A stretch of DNA of 64,000 nucleotides from Paludibacteraceae bacterium. GTDB lineage: Bacteria; Bacteroidota; Bacteroidia; Bacteroidales; Paludibacteraceae. A model generated the notes under the pieces. The model searched no databases and was not told the origin of the DNA. It saw only the letters and a list, made by a program, of their open reading frames with translations. Position numbers and translations under genes: made by a program. The first letter of the stretch is position 1, and the number at the start of each line of letters is the position of its first letter. Positions 36,756 through 45,287 of this stretch are shown piece by piece. The stretch spans positions 1 through 64,000 of the forward strand of contig JAGBRL010000043.1 of the NCBI GenBank assembly GCA_017632345.1. Direction: 5' to 3'.

Positions 36756-37331
36756 ATGGAAAAGGAAATAAACGAAAACAGACAGGGTCAAGAGGAGGAA
36801 AAACTTCAGGCGGAAGAGCCAGCTGCAGAGTCTCAAGAAGAAATGGTAGAAGGTGAGACAAGTTCTGACGTGGAAGATTCTGACAAATTGGCGGCTTTGG
36901 AAGAAAAATGCAGTACCTTGCATAATGACTATCTGAGACTTTATGCAGAGTTTGACAATTATAAAAAGCGTGCAATGAAAGAGAAGGCGGATTTGTTGAA
37001 GTTCGGAGGAGAGAAGATATTGTCGAATATGCTGCCTCTGATTGATGATTTTGAACGTGCAATGTCGGCTATGGAGTCTGCTTCGGATATGGAAGGCGTA
37101 AAAGAGGGGGTTTCGTTGATTTATGGAAAATTCCTTTCTTTCCTTTCTCAGAATGACGTTAAGGTTATTGATACTGAAAACAAGGAGTTTGATACAGATT
37201 TCCATGAGGCGATAGCTACCATTCCGGCTCCGTCGGAAGAGTTGAAAGGGAAGATTTTGGATTGTACACAAAAGGGATACACTCTAAGTGACAAGGTTAT
37301 CCGTTTCTCGAAAGTGGTTATTGGACAGTAG
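36756..37331 (+). CDS. grpE: Nucleotide exchange factor GrpE
   Basis: 191 residues. It releases ADP from DnaK. The first ~45 residues are a disordered acidic segment. A long helical dimerisation region follows (about 45-105, with [19 protein letters not shown]), and a C-terminal beta domain holds [15 protein letters not shown] near 145. It is directly followed by dnaJ after 32 bases, the usual chaperone pairing; dnaK is not in this window. No CIRCE-type repeat is seen upstream. Confidence 0.93.
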   Translation: MEKEINENRQGQEEEKLQAEEPAAESQEEMVEGETSSDVEDSDKLAALEEKCSTLHNDYLRLYAEFDNYKKRAMKEKADLLKFGGEKILSNMLPLIDDFERAMSAMESASDMEGVKEGVSLIYGKFLSFLSQNDVKVIDTENKEFDTDFHEAIATIPAPSEELKGKILDCTQKGYTLSDKVIRFSKVVIGQ

Positions 37332-37363
37332 CAGTCTTTTTTAACAACAGAATAATTACGGTT

Positions 37364-38509
37364 ATGGCAAAGAGAGATTATTATGAAGTGTTAGGCGTCT
37401 CAAAAACAGCGACTGTAGATGAGATAAAGAAGGCTTATAGAAAAATGGCTCTTCAGTATCATCCGGACAGAAATCCGGGAGATAAGGAGGCAGAGGAGAA
37501 GTTCAAAGAAGCTGCAGAAGCGTGGGATGTTCTTGGAAATGAGGAAAAACGTCGTAGATATGACCAGTTTGGACATGCTGGAGTCGGAGGTGCGTCAGGG
37601 GCTGGCGGCTTTGGCGGTGGCTTTTCTATGGAAGATATTTTTTCGCAGTTCGGAGATATCTTTGGCGGGCATTTTGGCGGCGGCTTTGGCGGTTTTGGCG
37701 GTGGCGGCAGGCAACGTCAGGTTAGGCGTGGGTCGGACCTTCGTATAAGGGTCAAGTTGTCGCTTAAGGATATCGCCCATGGAGTGGAGAAGAAGCTGAA
37801 GCTGAAAAGGTATGTGGCATGCAAGCATTGTAACGGAAGCGGTGCTGACGGAGATAATTTTGAAACGTGTTCGACTTGTAATGGCTCTGGAGTGGTGAAT
37901 CGAGTTCAGCGCACTGTGTTTGGGCAGATGCAAACTCAAGGTGTGTGTCCAACTTGCAGCGGTGAAGGCAAAATCATAAAGAAGAAGTGTTCTCATTGCG
38001 GAGGCGAGGGTATCGTTGCGGAAGAGGAGACAATAACAGTCAGCATTCCGGCTGGTGTTATGGAAGGTATGGAGATGCCTATCAAGGGCAAGGGAAATGC
38101 GGCTCGCAGAGGCGGCGTGCCTGGTGACTTGCGTGTGCAGTTTGAAGAGGAAGTGAACGAGGAGCTTGTAAGAGACGAGAATGATCTGATTCATAATGTG
38201 CTTATATCTATACCAACGGCGATTAATGGCGGCACTATAGAGATTCCGACAGTTGACAGCAAAGCTAAGATTAAGATTGAGCCTGGCACACAACCGGGAA
38301 AGGTTTTGAGACTGAAGGGAAAAGGATTGCCTAGCGTGAACGGTTATGGTAACGGAGACTTGCTTGTGAACATAGGTGTATATATTCCGGAAGATTTGTC
38401 AAAGGATGAGCGTAAACTTATAGAGAAACTTGACGAGTCTGATAATTTTAAGCCTACTGCAAGTGCAAAACGCAATTTTTTTGCTCGTTTCAGAAGTATG
38501 TTTGAGTGA
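37364..38509 (+). CDS. dnaJ: Chaperone DnaJ (class A)
   Basis: 381 residues. The J domain with HPD (QYHPDRNPG, residue ~29-37) stimulates the DnaK ATPase. A Gly/Phe-rich linker (about 70-125) is followed by four zinc-binding CxxCxGxG repeats ([32 protein letters not shown]; about 150-215). The C-terminal substrate-binding domains are complete. It is co-transcribed with grpE. Confidence 0.96.
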   Translation: MAKRDYYEVLGVSKTATVDEIKKAYRKMALQYHPDRNPGDKEAEEKFKEAAEAWDVLGNEEKRRRYDQFGHAGVGGASGAGGFGGGFSMEDIFSQFGDIFGGHFGGGFGGFGGGGRQRQVRRGSDLRIRVKLSLKDIAHGVEKKLKLKRYVACKHCNGSGADGDNFETCSTCNGSGVVNRVQRTVFGQMQTQGVCPTCSGEGKIIKKKCSHCGGEGIVAEEETITVSIPAGVMEGMEMPIKGKGNAARRGGVPGDLRVQFEEEVNEELVRDENDLIHNVLISIPTAINGGTIEIPTVDSKAKIKIEPGTQPGKVLRLKGKGLPSVNGYGNGDLLVNIGVYIPEDLSKDERKLIEKLDESDNFKPTASAKRNFFARFRSMFE

Positions 38510-38653
38510 TTGAGACTGGGGAAATGAGCGGATTTATATCCTTTGAAGAGTTTTAAGATTATAAAATCAGTAAAAACAAGGTGTTTTTTTGATGATTTGC
38601 TCAGAAAATGGCATATTTTTCGCTCAAATATTTTTTTTTATGCTTTTTTTGCA

Positions 38654-38661
38654 TAAATTTG
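38654..38661 (+). promoter_or_regulatory. -7 box (TAAATTTG) for the 38696 gene
   Basis: An exact TAnnTTTG match, 35 bases before the start codon. Confidence 0.6.
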
Positions 38662-38695
38662 GGTTCTGAAATAACAATATAAAGTTGCAGTCATT

Positions 38696-39103
38696 ATGAG
38701 AAATATTATAAAGTTATTCCTTGTAGCAGTTGCGTTCGCGTTGAGCTGTTTTGCTTCTAACGGTCAAGAAATCCGTTTTAAAGCATACAGAGGTTCTGAT
38801 GGTGTTCCATCGAAAGGTCTTGATGGTGTGTTTGCGTGGGGTCCGTGGACTGGAAGAACGGCAGATATTTTGATAGATTTGACTAACGAGAAGGTTGATA
38901 TAGATGACAAAACTTTGGAAATCTTAGAGAAACCTAAGAAGTGGATTATTAAGAAAGATCTGAAGTATGTGAGTTTTGCATGTACTGATGAGACGTTGAA
39001 CAAGTTTAATGTTAAGTTGTATCAATACGATAAGGGCGAGTTCAGAATATATGTGATGGAAGAGAAGACTGCTGTCAGATATTCGGTTCAGTACCTTGAT
39101 TAA
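38696..39103 (+). CDS. Small exported protein of unknown function
   Basis: 135 residues with a signal peptide (MRNIIKLFLVAVAFALSC, cleavage probably after SNGQ near residue 24). A cysteine at residue 18 is followed by FASNGQ; it might be a lipid site, but the context is not a good lipobox. The mature part looks like a small beta sandwich (FAWGPWTGRTADILIDLTNEKV; KFNVKLYQYDKGEFRIYVM). No family is recognised. A strong hairpin lies just downstream, before a thioredoxin-like gene. Confidence 0.65.
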   Translation: MRNIIKLFLVAVAFALSCFASNGQEIRFKAYRGSDGVPSKGLDGVFAWGPWTGRTADILIDLTNEKVDIDDKTLEILEKPKKWIIKKDLKYVSFACTDETLNKFNVKLYQYDKGEFRIYVMEEKTAVRYSVQYLD

Positions 39104-39110
39104 TGGTTTA

Positions 39111-39146
39111 GGACAAGAGAGTATCTCTTGTCCTTGTGTTTTTTTT
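39111..39146 (+). terminator. Hairpin between 38696 and 39166 genes
   Basis: A perfect 10-bp stem (GGACAAGAGA/TCTCTTGTCC, loop GTA) followed by TTGTG and eight T's. The next start codon is only 20 bases away and no promoter box lies between, so read-through or attenuation is possible. Confidence 0.85.
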
Positions 39147-39165
39147 CCGACTAAATCGTAAAGTT

Positions 39166-39588
39166 ATGAATTTATCAAAGTTTGTTATCCTGTCTTTTTT
39201 CTCTGTAGTTTTTGTGAGTGGTGTCTTGGCTCAGGATATTGAAAGAGTTGATGAAGCAGCCTTCTTGGAGAGAGTGTGGAACTTTAAAGAGTTTCCTCAC
39301 GTTTTTGCGTATGAAGGACGGCGTCCTGCAATTTTGTTTTTTGCTAAAGATGATAGCGGTGAGAGTAAAGCTATGCATCAGATTATGGAGGAGGTGTGCA
39401 GAAGACATGACGGTAAATTTGATGTGTTTAAAATAGAGAATGAGGTTGCGATAAATGAGCTGTTCGGAATAAAAAAATATCCTACATTGATTTTTCTTAA
39501 AAAGAAAAAAGACCCGCAGTCTTTTGAAGGTTTTGTTCATGAATCGAAAATAGAAAGTTTGATTCAGAATTTGTTTTTTGGCAAGTAG
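39166..39588 (+). CDS. Exported thioredoxin-like protein lacking CXXC
   Basis: 140 residues with a signal peptide (MNLSKFVILSFFSVVFVSGVLAQ). The mature domain has the thioredoxin strand order. PAILFFAKDDSGESKAM occupies the active-site position but has DSGES instead of WCxxC, and the cis-proline motif is kept (KKYPTLIFLKK). Redox activity is unlikely, so a binding or folding role is more probable. I chose ATG 39166, because the 10 codons upstream overlap the terminator. It probably depends on read-through from the 38696 gene. Confidence 0.65.
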   Translation: MNLSKFVILSFFSVVFVSGVLAQDIERVDEAAFLERVWNFKEFPHVFAYEGRRPAILFFAKDDSGESKAMHQIMEEVCRRHDGKFDVFKIENEVAINELFGIKKYPTLIFLKKKKDPQSFEGFVHESKIESLIQNLFFGK

Positions 39589-39743
39589 GTCGAATGTGTT
39601 CTTTTTTTCTGTGTGAAAATTGAGATGATTGGGACGGATAAGTCTGTTGAAAATTTGTTTTCCGAAATTTTTTTATATCTTTACAAAACATAAGCCTCTG
39701 GCTGATGTGAGGTTTTTATTGTTTAATATAAAAATATGAAGGT

Positions 39744-41027
39744 ATGAACAGTTCTTATTTAGATATATTGCCGCCCGATTTGACTAAATTTATAATAGTT
39801 GCGTTATATGCGCTTATAATCGGGCTGTCGCAGCGTAAAATGTACCTTAAAAAAGAGGAGGTTCCGTATTTCGGTTCCGATAGGACTTTTACGTTGATAG
39901 GGATTTTGGGGTATGTGCTTTATGTCTTGTCTCCTGAGTCGATGGGCGTGTTTCTTGCGGGTGGTGGCTGCCTGACCGTTTTTTTGGCTTTGAACTATGC
40001 GTACAAGATGTTTTATATAAAGCATACGGGTTTAACGTCCATAATTATAGCTCTGATAACATATTGTTTGGCACCTATAGTTTATACGAAGGATCTTTGG
40101 GTTTCAATATTGGTAGTTGTCTCTGTGCTGATCTTAACAGAGATGAAGAGCATGTTTATAAATTTCACAAAGAAAATTAATGACCTTGAATTTATTAATT
40201 TGGCAAAGTTTTTTATTATCTCTGGAGTTATATTGCCAGTTTTGCCAAAGACAGAAATAATAGAAGGTGTTTCTCTGACTCCGTATAATATATGGCTTTC
40301 TACTGTTGTGATATCTGGAATATCATATGTGAGTTATCTTTTGAAGAAGTATGTTTTTAAGAATGCTGGCATTATAGTTACAGGTATTTTGGGCGGTGTT
40401 TACAGCAGTACTGCGACATGTATAATATTGGCGAAAAAAGCGAGGGAGGCGAAAGACAATCAGAGTCAGTATGTGGCAGCGATTTATTGCGCTATAGCGA
40501 TGATGTATGTTAAGTTTATGATTCTGATGGGGATCTTTAATTTTGAACTGCTTTGCAAATATTGGTCAATTTTTGTAGTCATGGCGTTGTTTACGGGTGC
40601 AATCGCAATGTTTTTTTACTATAAATTACGGAAAGGAGCTGGTAAAGGAGATAAAATAGAGGAGGAAGAGGATGATAAAAATCCGCTAGAGTTCAAAGTT
40701 GCTCTAATATTTGCGTCTCTGTTTATTGCATTCACTTTGATAACTCATTATACTTTAGTTTATTTTGGAGATAATGGATTGAGGACGCTTTCCATACTTG
40801 TTGGTGTATCAGACATTAATCCATTTTTGATAAATTTGTTTCAGTCTCAGTATGATGTCACAGAGTCGTTGCTTGTTATGTCTGCTTTTCAGGCTATCAT
40901 AAGTAATAATGTAGTAAAGATGATTTATGGAATCTTTTTTTCAAACAAAGTTTTGCTTAAGCCTTTGATTGTAGGTTTTAGCTTGATATTTGTTGTCAAT
41001 ATTTTTCTTCTGTTTATCATATTGTAA
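39744..41027 (+). CDS. DUF4010/MgtC-like integral membrane protein
   Basis: 427 residues with about 11-12 membrane segments. The N-terminal part resembles the MgtC/SapB unit (IIGLSQRKM...RTFTLIGILGYVLYVLSPE). The central motif GGVYSSTATCIILAKKAREA near residue 215 is characteristic of DUF4010. A charged cytoplasmic loop (GKGDKIEEEEDDKN) sits near 305. The function is unknown; transport of an ion or small solute is plausible. It is a single gene, ending before the hairpin at 41128. Confidence 0.75.
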   Translation: MNSSYLDILPPDLTKFIIVALYALIIGLSQRKMYLKKEEVPYFGSDRTFTLIGILGYVLYVLSPESMGVFLAGGGCLTVFLALNYAYKMFYIKHTGLTSIIIALITYCLAPIVYTKDLWVSILVVVSVLILTEMKSMFINFTKKINDLEFINLAKFFIISGVILPVLPKTEIIEGVSLTPYNIWLSTVVISGISYVSYLLKKYVFKNAGIIVTGILGGVYSSTATCIILAKKAREAKDNQSQYVAAIYCAIAMMYVKFMILMGIFNFELLCKYWSIFVVMALFTGAIAMFFYYKLRKGAGKGDKIEEEEDDKNPLEFKVALIFASLFIAFTLITHYTLVYFGDNGLRTLSILVGVSDINPFLINLFQSQYDVTESLLVMSAFQAIISNNVVKMIYGIFFSNKVLLKPLIVGFSLIFVVNIFLLFIIL

Positions 41028-41127
41028 TTAGCGGATAGCTGATGGAAATGCTTTTGCAAAGACCTAGAAATAGATGGTTAATGTCAATCCGATAGATACT
41101 AACTTGGTGAGATTGAATCATAAAAAT

Positions 41128-41177
41128 AGCCGTTTCAGAGAGTGAATCATCGATTCGCATATCTGAAACGGCTTGAC
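41128..41177. terminator. Terminator between convergent genes
   Basis: A perfect 12-bp stem (AGCCGTTTCAGA/TCTGAAACGGCT) with an inner GAATC/GATTC stem. It lies between the plus-strand DUF4010 gene and the minus-strand lipoprotein gene. T's follow within a few bases on the plus strand (ACTTTT), and AAAAAT precedes the stem, which serves the minus strand. Confidence 0.75.
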
Positions 41178-41257
41178 TTTTATAAACTGGAGTTCAAAAT
41201 GCAAGTTGAGAAATCTTTTTTTGCATCTTAACACCATCTTATTTGAAGACTTTTGTA

Positions 41258-42241
41258 TTATTCAGCGATAGGAACAACACGGAAATTGTCAACGCAGATG
41301 AAAATTGGCACAGGGTTCTCTTTACTTGCGTTACCAAACTGAACAAAAGTAAAGTTAGTAGCGTCTTTCAAATTAATCTGACTCTCAAATTTAGCTTCAT
41401 CGCTAGTTGTTGTGTGCCAAAATTCAGTCAAAGGAACTGTGATTGTCTGCCAACCTTCGGTATAAAAATCGCCATTCGTTTTGTATGGTTCCCAGAAATA
41501 TATAGGCGATTTTTCTCGACCATGTTTGTCTGGAGAGTTGAACGGGCCAAAAAATATTTCTGTTCTCAATTTGTTGTAAGGACACTCTTTTGGAATATAC
41601 ACTTCAAACTTCAACGCAAGCTCTTCAATAGGATATCCTCTAAATTCGCCTGCAATTGAAAAGTTGCCTCGTCCTCCCTCTGCAGGGTTTGCCACATATT
41701 GCAAGAACATGGTTTGAGTCATAGACCATGCGTTTTCATAATTGCCATACAAAAATCCGTAAGAGCCATCACACTTATCAGGGAGAGTGGCAGGAATTTT
41801 AGTGACAATTTCACCATCGTATGTTTGCGTGATTTTTTCTCCGTGTTCGTCAAAAGGAGCAAATCCACCCCAAGTGGCAAGTTTTGAGTCAAAATCAACT
41901 ATGGTGTTACGATAGTCGCGGAACATGAATTTTGAATATGAAATTCCGCTTTGATTTTCAACGCATACTTTGCCGGCCGACGCTCCAGAAGGAACAATGA
42001 CAAAAGCGATGGAGTCATTGGAATTTACGCTGTCAACAACAGCCTTCTGATTCCCGTAAAAGTAAAAATTGGCGTTACGTAAGTTTTTGCCGAAAAACAC
42101 GGCGGTGTCTCCGTCCGCAACAAATTCACATTTCATACTTTTTAATTCAGGGACTTTGCACTTTTTGTCAGTCCCATCGCTGCAACTCGTCAACAATGCT
42201 CCGATTGCCAACGACGATAATAAAAAGTTCTTCATTCTCAT
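41258..42241 (-). CDS. Surface glycan-binding lipoprotein (SGBP-B/SusE-like)
   Basis: 327 residues with a lipoprotein signal (lipobox LLTSCSDG, Cys ~20). An IPT/TIG-like beta domain (AVFFGKNLRNANFYFYG; about 45-110) is followed by a C-terminal jelly-roll carbohydrate-binding domain. That domain ends PVPIFICVDNFRVVPIAE, the typical tail of surface glycan-binding proteins of polysaccharide utilisation loci. No susC, susD or glycoside hydrolase gene adjoins it, so it is an orphan. ATG 42241 is chosen over TTG 42247. Promoter at 42277-42309. Confidence 0.7.
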   Translation of the reverse strand: MRMKNFLLSSLAIGALLTSCSDGTDKKCKVPELKSMKCEFVADGDTAVFFGKNLRNANFYFYGNQKAVVDSVNSNDSIAFVIVPSGASAGKVCVENQSGISYSKFMFRDYRNTIVDFDSKLATWGGFAPFDEHGEKITQTYDGEIVTKIPATLPDKCDGSYGFLYGNYENAWSMTQTMFLQYVANPAEGGRGNFSIAGEFRGYPIEELALKFEVYIPKECPYNKLRTEIFFGPFNSPDKHGREKSPIYFWEPYKTNGDFYTEGWQTITVPLTEFWHTTTSDEAKFESQINLKDATNFTFVQFGNASKENPVPIFICVDNFRVVPIAE

Positions 42242-42276
42242 AAGCAATACAATCTGAAAAATTCACATTAATATTA

Positions 42277-42309
42277 CAAATATATAAAATTTGTTGAAAA
42301 ATGAGCAAA
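42277..42309 (-). promoter_or_regulatory. Promoter of the glycan-binding lipoprotein gene
   Basis: On the minus strand, TTTG (42309-42306), 21 bases, then TATATTTG (42284-42277). This is a full -33/-7 match. Confidence 0.7.
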
Positions 42310-42341
42310 AAAAACAACAATTTATAAAATAAATTATTCGT

Positions 42342-42575
42342 TTATTCGCAGTTGCTGGCACTTTCCCAAAAAGCGTTCTTGAATTCTTTATCTTTCAAGT
42401 TCTCTTTATGCTCTTTCAAGACATCTTTTTTGCATTTTGCAATATCTAAAATGTCACCGGCTTCTTTGCAATCACAATAATCATTGCCTGCAGAACGGCC
42501 TTTAAATTCCATAGAGCAAGACGCTAAGGACATTGCCCCGATGAAACAAACTGATAAAATAAACATTTTTTTCAT
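42342..42575 (-). CDS. Small cysteine-rich lipoprotein
   Basis: 77 residues with a signal and lipobox LASCSME (Cys20). The mature part is highly charged, with a CDC...C pattern (YCDCKEAGDILDIAKCKK) and a final Cys near the end, suggesting one or two disulfides in the periplasm. No family is recognised. It lies 31 bases after lpxH on the same strand and may be the last gene of that operon. Confidence 0.6.
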   Translation of the reverse strand: MKKMFILSVCFIGAMSLASCSMEFKGRSAGNDYCDCKEAGDILDIAKCKKDVLKEHKENLKDKEFKNAFWESASNCE

Positions 42576-42606
42576 GATGTATAAATTTAAAAAGATTAAA
42601 ATTTAT

Positions 42607-43362
42607 TTATATTTCAAACTGTTCCAATGTCATGTTTTCTCCGTCGAATACAGCGTAAGAGAAGTGCCATATCCAATCTCCTAAGATCATAACTCTGCTA
42701 CTTTTTGAAATCATTATGTCTAACAATATATGGCGATGTCCGAACATATAGTAATCGACAGAGTTTTCTTTTTCATGTTCCTTTGCGAACTGAACAAGGT
42801 ACTCTTTCTTTTCGCCAAGATACTTTTCCGCTTTATTTCCTAGTTTGCGTTTTCTGTTATATCTGGACCATGCAAATCCGAATGGAACTGTCAAGTCCGG
42901 ATGAATCAATTTGTACAGCCATTGGCAAGTTTTGTTTCTGAAAAAACATCTTAGGAACTTAAAACTTTTGCTAGGGTCGCCGAGCCCGTCACCGTGAGCC
43001 ATGAAAAATTTCTTTCCGTAAATTTCAGCTTCGTAACAGTCACGAATAACAGTAGCTCCAATCGTTTTTTGCAGATAATCAAACATCCAGATGTCGTGGT
43101 TACCTGTAAATATGTACAATTCAACGCCTTCGTCAGCAAGTTCTGCCAGTTTGCCTAAAAAACGCACATACCCTTTAGGGACGACAGACCTGTATTCGAA
43201 CCAGTAGTCAAACATGTCGCCAAGCAAATAAATCGCTTTAGCTTTGGCTTTTATGCTGTCCAGCCATCTTACAATTCGGCGTTCGGAGTCAATAGGGTTT
43301 TCTACCACGTCCAAACCTAAATGCGCGTCTGATGCAAAATATATGTATTTTCTCTCTGTCAT
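42607..43362 (-). CDS. lpxH: UDP-2,3-diacylglucosamine diphosphatase (LpxH-like)
   Basis: 251 residues. A metal-dependent phosphoesterase that makes lipid X in lipid A synthesis, peripheral to the inner membrane. Calcineurin-type motifs are in order: SDAHLG near residue 11, GDMFDYWFE near 47, GNHDIW near 86, AHGDGLGD near 121 and GHRH near 208. The spacing fits LpxH better than general phosphoesterases. It overlaps the DUF59 gene by four bases (ATGA), so translation is coupled. Confidence 0.85.
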   Translation of the reverse strand: MTERKYIYFASDAHLGLDVVENPIDSERRIVRWLDSIKAKAKAIYLLGDMFDYWFEYRSVVPKGYVRFLGKLAELADEGVELYIFTGNHDIWMFDYLQKTIGATVIRDCYEAEIYGKKFFMAHGDGLGDPSKSFKFLRCFFRNKTCQWLYKLIHPDLTVPFGFAWSRYNRKRKLGNKAEKYLGEKKEYLVQFAKEHEKENSVDYYMFGHRHILLDIMISKSSRVMILGDWIWHFSYAVFDGENMTLEQFEI

Positions 43363-43676
43363 AAAAAACCCAATTCAAGCTTAGCCTCTTCGGACATCAT
43401 GTCTTTATTCCATTCCGGCTCGAAAACAATGTCTATATTAACTTTGCTGACGCCCTCGATGCCTTCAACCTTCATCTGCACATCTTCAACAAGAAAATCT
43501 GCGGCAGGGCAATTTGGGGCGGTCAGAGTCATGGTTATTTTAACCTCTCCGTCATTATTGGACTCAATTCCGTAGATTAGTCCCAAATTATATATGTCCA
43601 CAGGAATTTCAGGGTCGTACACGGTCTTAAGAACCGATACAACTTTCTCTTCCATTTCTAAAAATTCGTTCTTCAT
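43359..43676 (-). CDS. DUF59/MIP18-family metal-sulfur cluster assembly factor
   Basis: 105 residues, a single MIP18-like domain. It has VYDPEIPVDIYNLGLIYGI near residue 20 and the conserved cysteine motif TLTAPNCPAADFLVEDV near 53. Family members help assemble or deliver Fe-S clusters in the cytoplasm. It sits between cardiolipin synthase (26 bases) and lpxH (four-base overlap), so it is probably expressed with envelope-lipid genes, although no direct link is known. Confidence 0.85.
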   Translation of the reverse strand: MKNEFLEMEEKVVSVLKTVYDPEIPVDIYNLGLIYGIESNNDGEVKITMTLTAPNCPAADFLVEDVQMKVEGIEGVSKVNIDIVFEPEWNKDMMSEEAKLELGFL

Positions 43677-43702
43677 TTATTGTTGATTAAATTAATTTCA
43701 TG

Positions 43703-45133
43703 TCATAACAATGGACTAAACAGTCTTGCAATAGACTCGCTGACTTTCTGGCTTTTGGGCCGGTTTTTCCAAACTGAGATGTCCAATTGATCTGTGTGTT
43801 GTTGGTCTGTTTCAAAAATCTCCCTCATAGACTTGGCTATGTTGCCGTCATAAACCAAGAGGTTGATTTCAAAATTTTGTTCAAAACTTCGGAAGTCCAT
43901 ATTGGCGCTACCTACCGTTATGAGTTCATCGTCAACAACTATCATTTTACTATGGATGAACCCTGGTTTAAAAAAGTATATTTTGACGCCAGCCTTAAGC
44001 ATCTCGTCTAAATAGGAGTAAGAACCGAGCAGAGCGAACTTTGCGTCCGAGCGTTCCGGCAGTATTAGACGCACGTCTATACCGCCTAAAGCAGCAGTCT
44101 GCAACGCTGTAATAATGCTGTCGTTCGGCAAAAAGTAAGGCGTCTGTATATAAACATACTTTTTAGCTTGCGTAATTGTAGAAAAATATATTTGCATTAT
44201 GCTTTCCCAAATTGTATCCGGGCCGCTAGTGACAACTTGCACAAGACATTCGCCAGGACCTTGCATTTGAGGATAATAAATTGGATCTGTAAGGAAATTT
44301 CGGGTGACGAAATACCAATCTGACAAGAATGTCCTTTGCAGGCCGTGCACTGCATTTCCCTCTATTTTTACGTGAGTGTCTCTCCATTTTCCCCATTCTA
44401 AGCCATGCACGTATCTGTCGGCTATGTTCATGCCGCCTGTATAACCAACAATTCCGTCGATAACCAAAATCTTTCTGTGATTTCTGTAGTTAACCTTGCT
44501 GCTAAGGAACGGCAAGCCAACACGCAAGAACTCCTTAATCTCAATTCCGGCGTTCTCCATTTTTTTGATTGCGGATTTTTTCATGTGCCAGCTGCCCACA
44601 TCATCGATTATAACACGAATTTCGATATTCTCTTTGGCTTTAGAGATGAGCAAGTCAATCATCTTGTTGCCGATTTCGTCAGAGTTAAAAATATAGTAAT
44701 CAAGATGAATGTGCTTTTTTGCGTTCTTTATATCCGTGAAGATGTCATCGAAAAGCTGCTTTCCGTTTGTGTAAATCTTCAGTGAGTTGTTTTTGTACAA
44801 GTTTGCATCGCTGCTGTTGTACGCCAAAGTGGCTATCGTCTTGAATTTCTCTGGGAAGTGGTCGGTAGAGGCATACTCCATATTGGCGACTGGCGAAGTC
44901 TTGTCAATTTTTGACTTTTCTATACTTCGTCTGGAAATAATAATCCTTTTTCGGTAATTGCGACCAAGGAACATATAAAATACGAACCCTACTATAGGCA
45001 CAAGGATAAGCACGACAATCCATGCTATAGATTTGACCGGATTGCGGTTCTCCATCAGTAGCATACTAATAGTTGTCAGAATCGTGTACACATACACGGC
45101 AACGGCTATGAATGTAGTTATATCCCAAAGCAT
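43703..45133 (-). CDS. cls: Cardiolipin synthase (phospholipase D family)
   Basis: 476 residues. It joins two phosphatidylglycerols (or similar) to form cardiolipin at the inner membrane. Two N-terminal membrane helices (about 5-25 and 35-55) are followed by two HKD catalytic motifs: NHRKILVIDG near residue 218 and IHSKMIVVDD near 395. First gene of a cls-DUF59-lpxH operon. The -7 box TACTTTTG lies at 45159-45152, 19 bases before the start. Confidence 0.9.
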   Translation of the reverse strand: MLWDITTFIAVAVYVYTILTTISMLLMENRNPVKSIAWIVVLILVPIVGFVFYMFLGRNYRKRIIISRRSIEKSKIDKTSPVANMEYASTDHFPEKFKTIATLAYNSSDANLYKNNSLKIYTNGKQLFDDIFTDIKNAKKHIHLDYYIFNSDEIGNKMIDLLISKAKENIEIRVIIDDVGSWHMKKSAIKKMENAGIEIKEFLRVGLPFLSSKVNYRNHRKILVIDGIVGYTGGMNIADRYVHGLEWGKWRDTHVKIEGNAVHGLQRTFLSDWYFVTRNFLTDPIYYPQMQGPGECLVQVVTSGPDTIWESIMQIYFSTITQAKKYVYIQTPYFLPNDSIITALQTAALGGIDVRLILPERSDAKFALLGSYSYLDEMLKAGVKIYFFKPGFIHSKMIVVDDELITVGSANMDFRSFEQNFEINLLVYDGNIAKSMREIFETDQQHTDQLDISVWKNRPKSQKVSESIARLFSPLL

Positions 45134-45151
45134 ATCTTAGAGCCTCTTTCG

Positions 45152-45159
45152 CAAAAGTA
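45152..45159 (-). promoter_or_regulatory. -7 box (TACTTTTG) for the cls operon
   Basis: An exact TAnnTTTG match on the minus strand just upstream of the cls start. Confidence 0.55.
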
Positions 45160-45232
45160 GTGAAAAGATTGATTTTATGAAATTAGAAAGGATAAAAACT
45201 TGTGGAGCATAGTGAAAAAAATGGTGCGTGGT

Positions 45233-45267
45233 AATAAAAAAACAAGCCGTCAGATAAGACGGCTTGT
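45233..45267 (-). terminator. Terminator of the ilv operon (after ilvC)
   Basis: ACAAGCCGTC pairs with GACGGCTTGT around a 6-base loop. On the minus strand it is followed by a T run. Confidence 0.9.
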
Positions 45268-45287
45268 TAAAAGTGATATTGTGTTCA

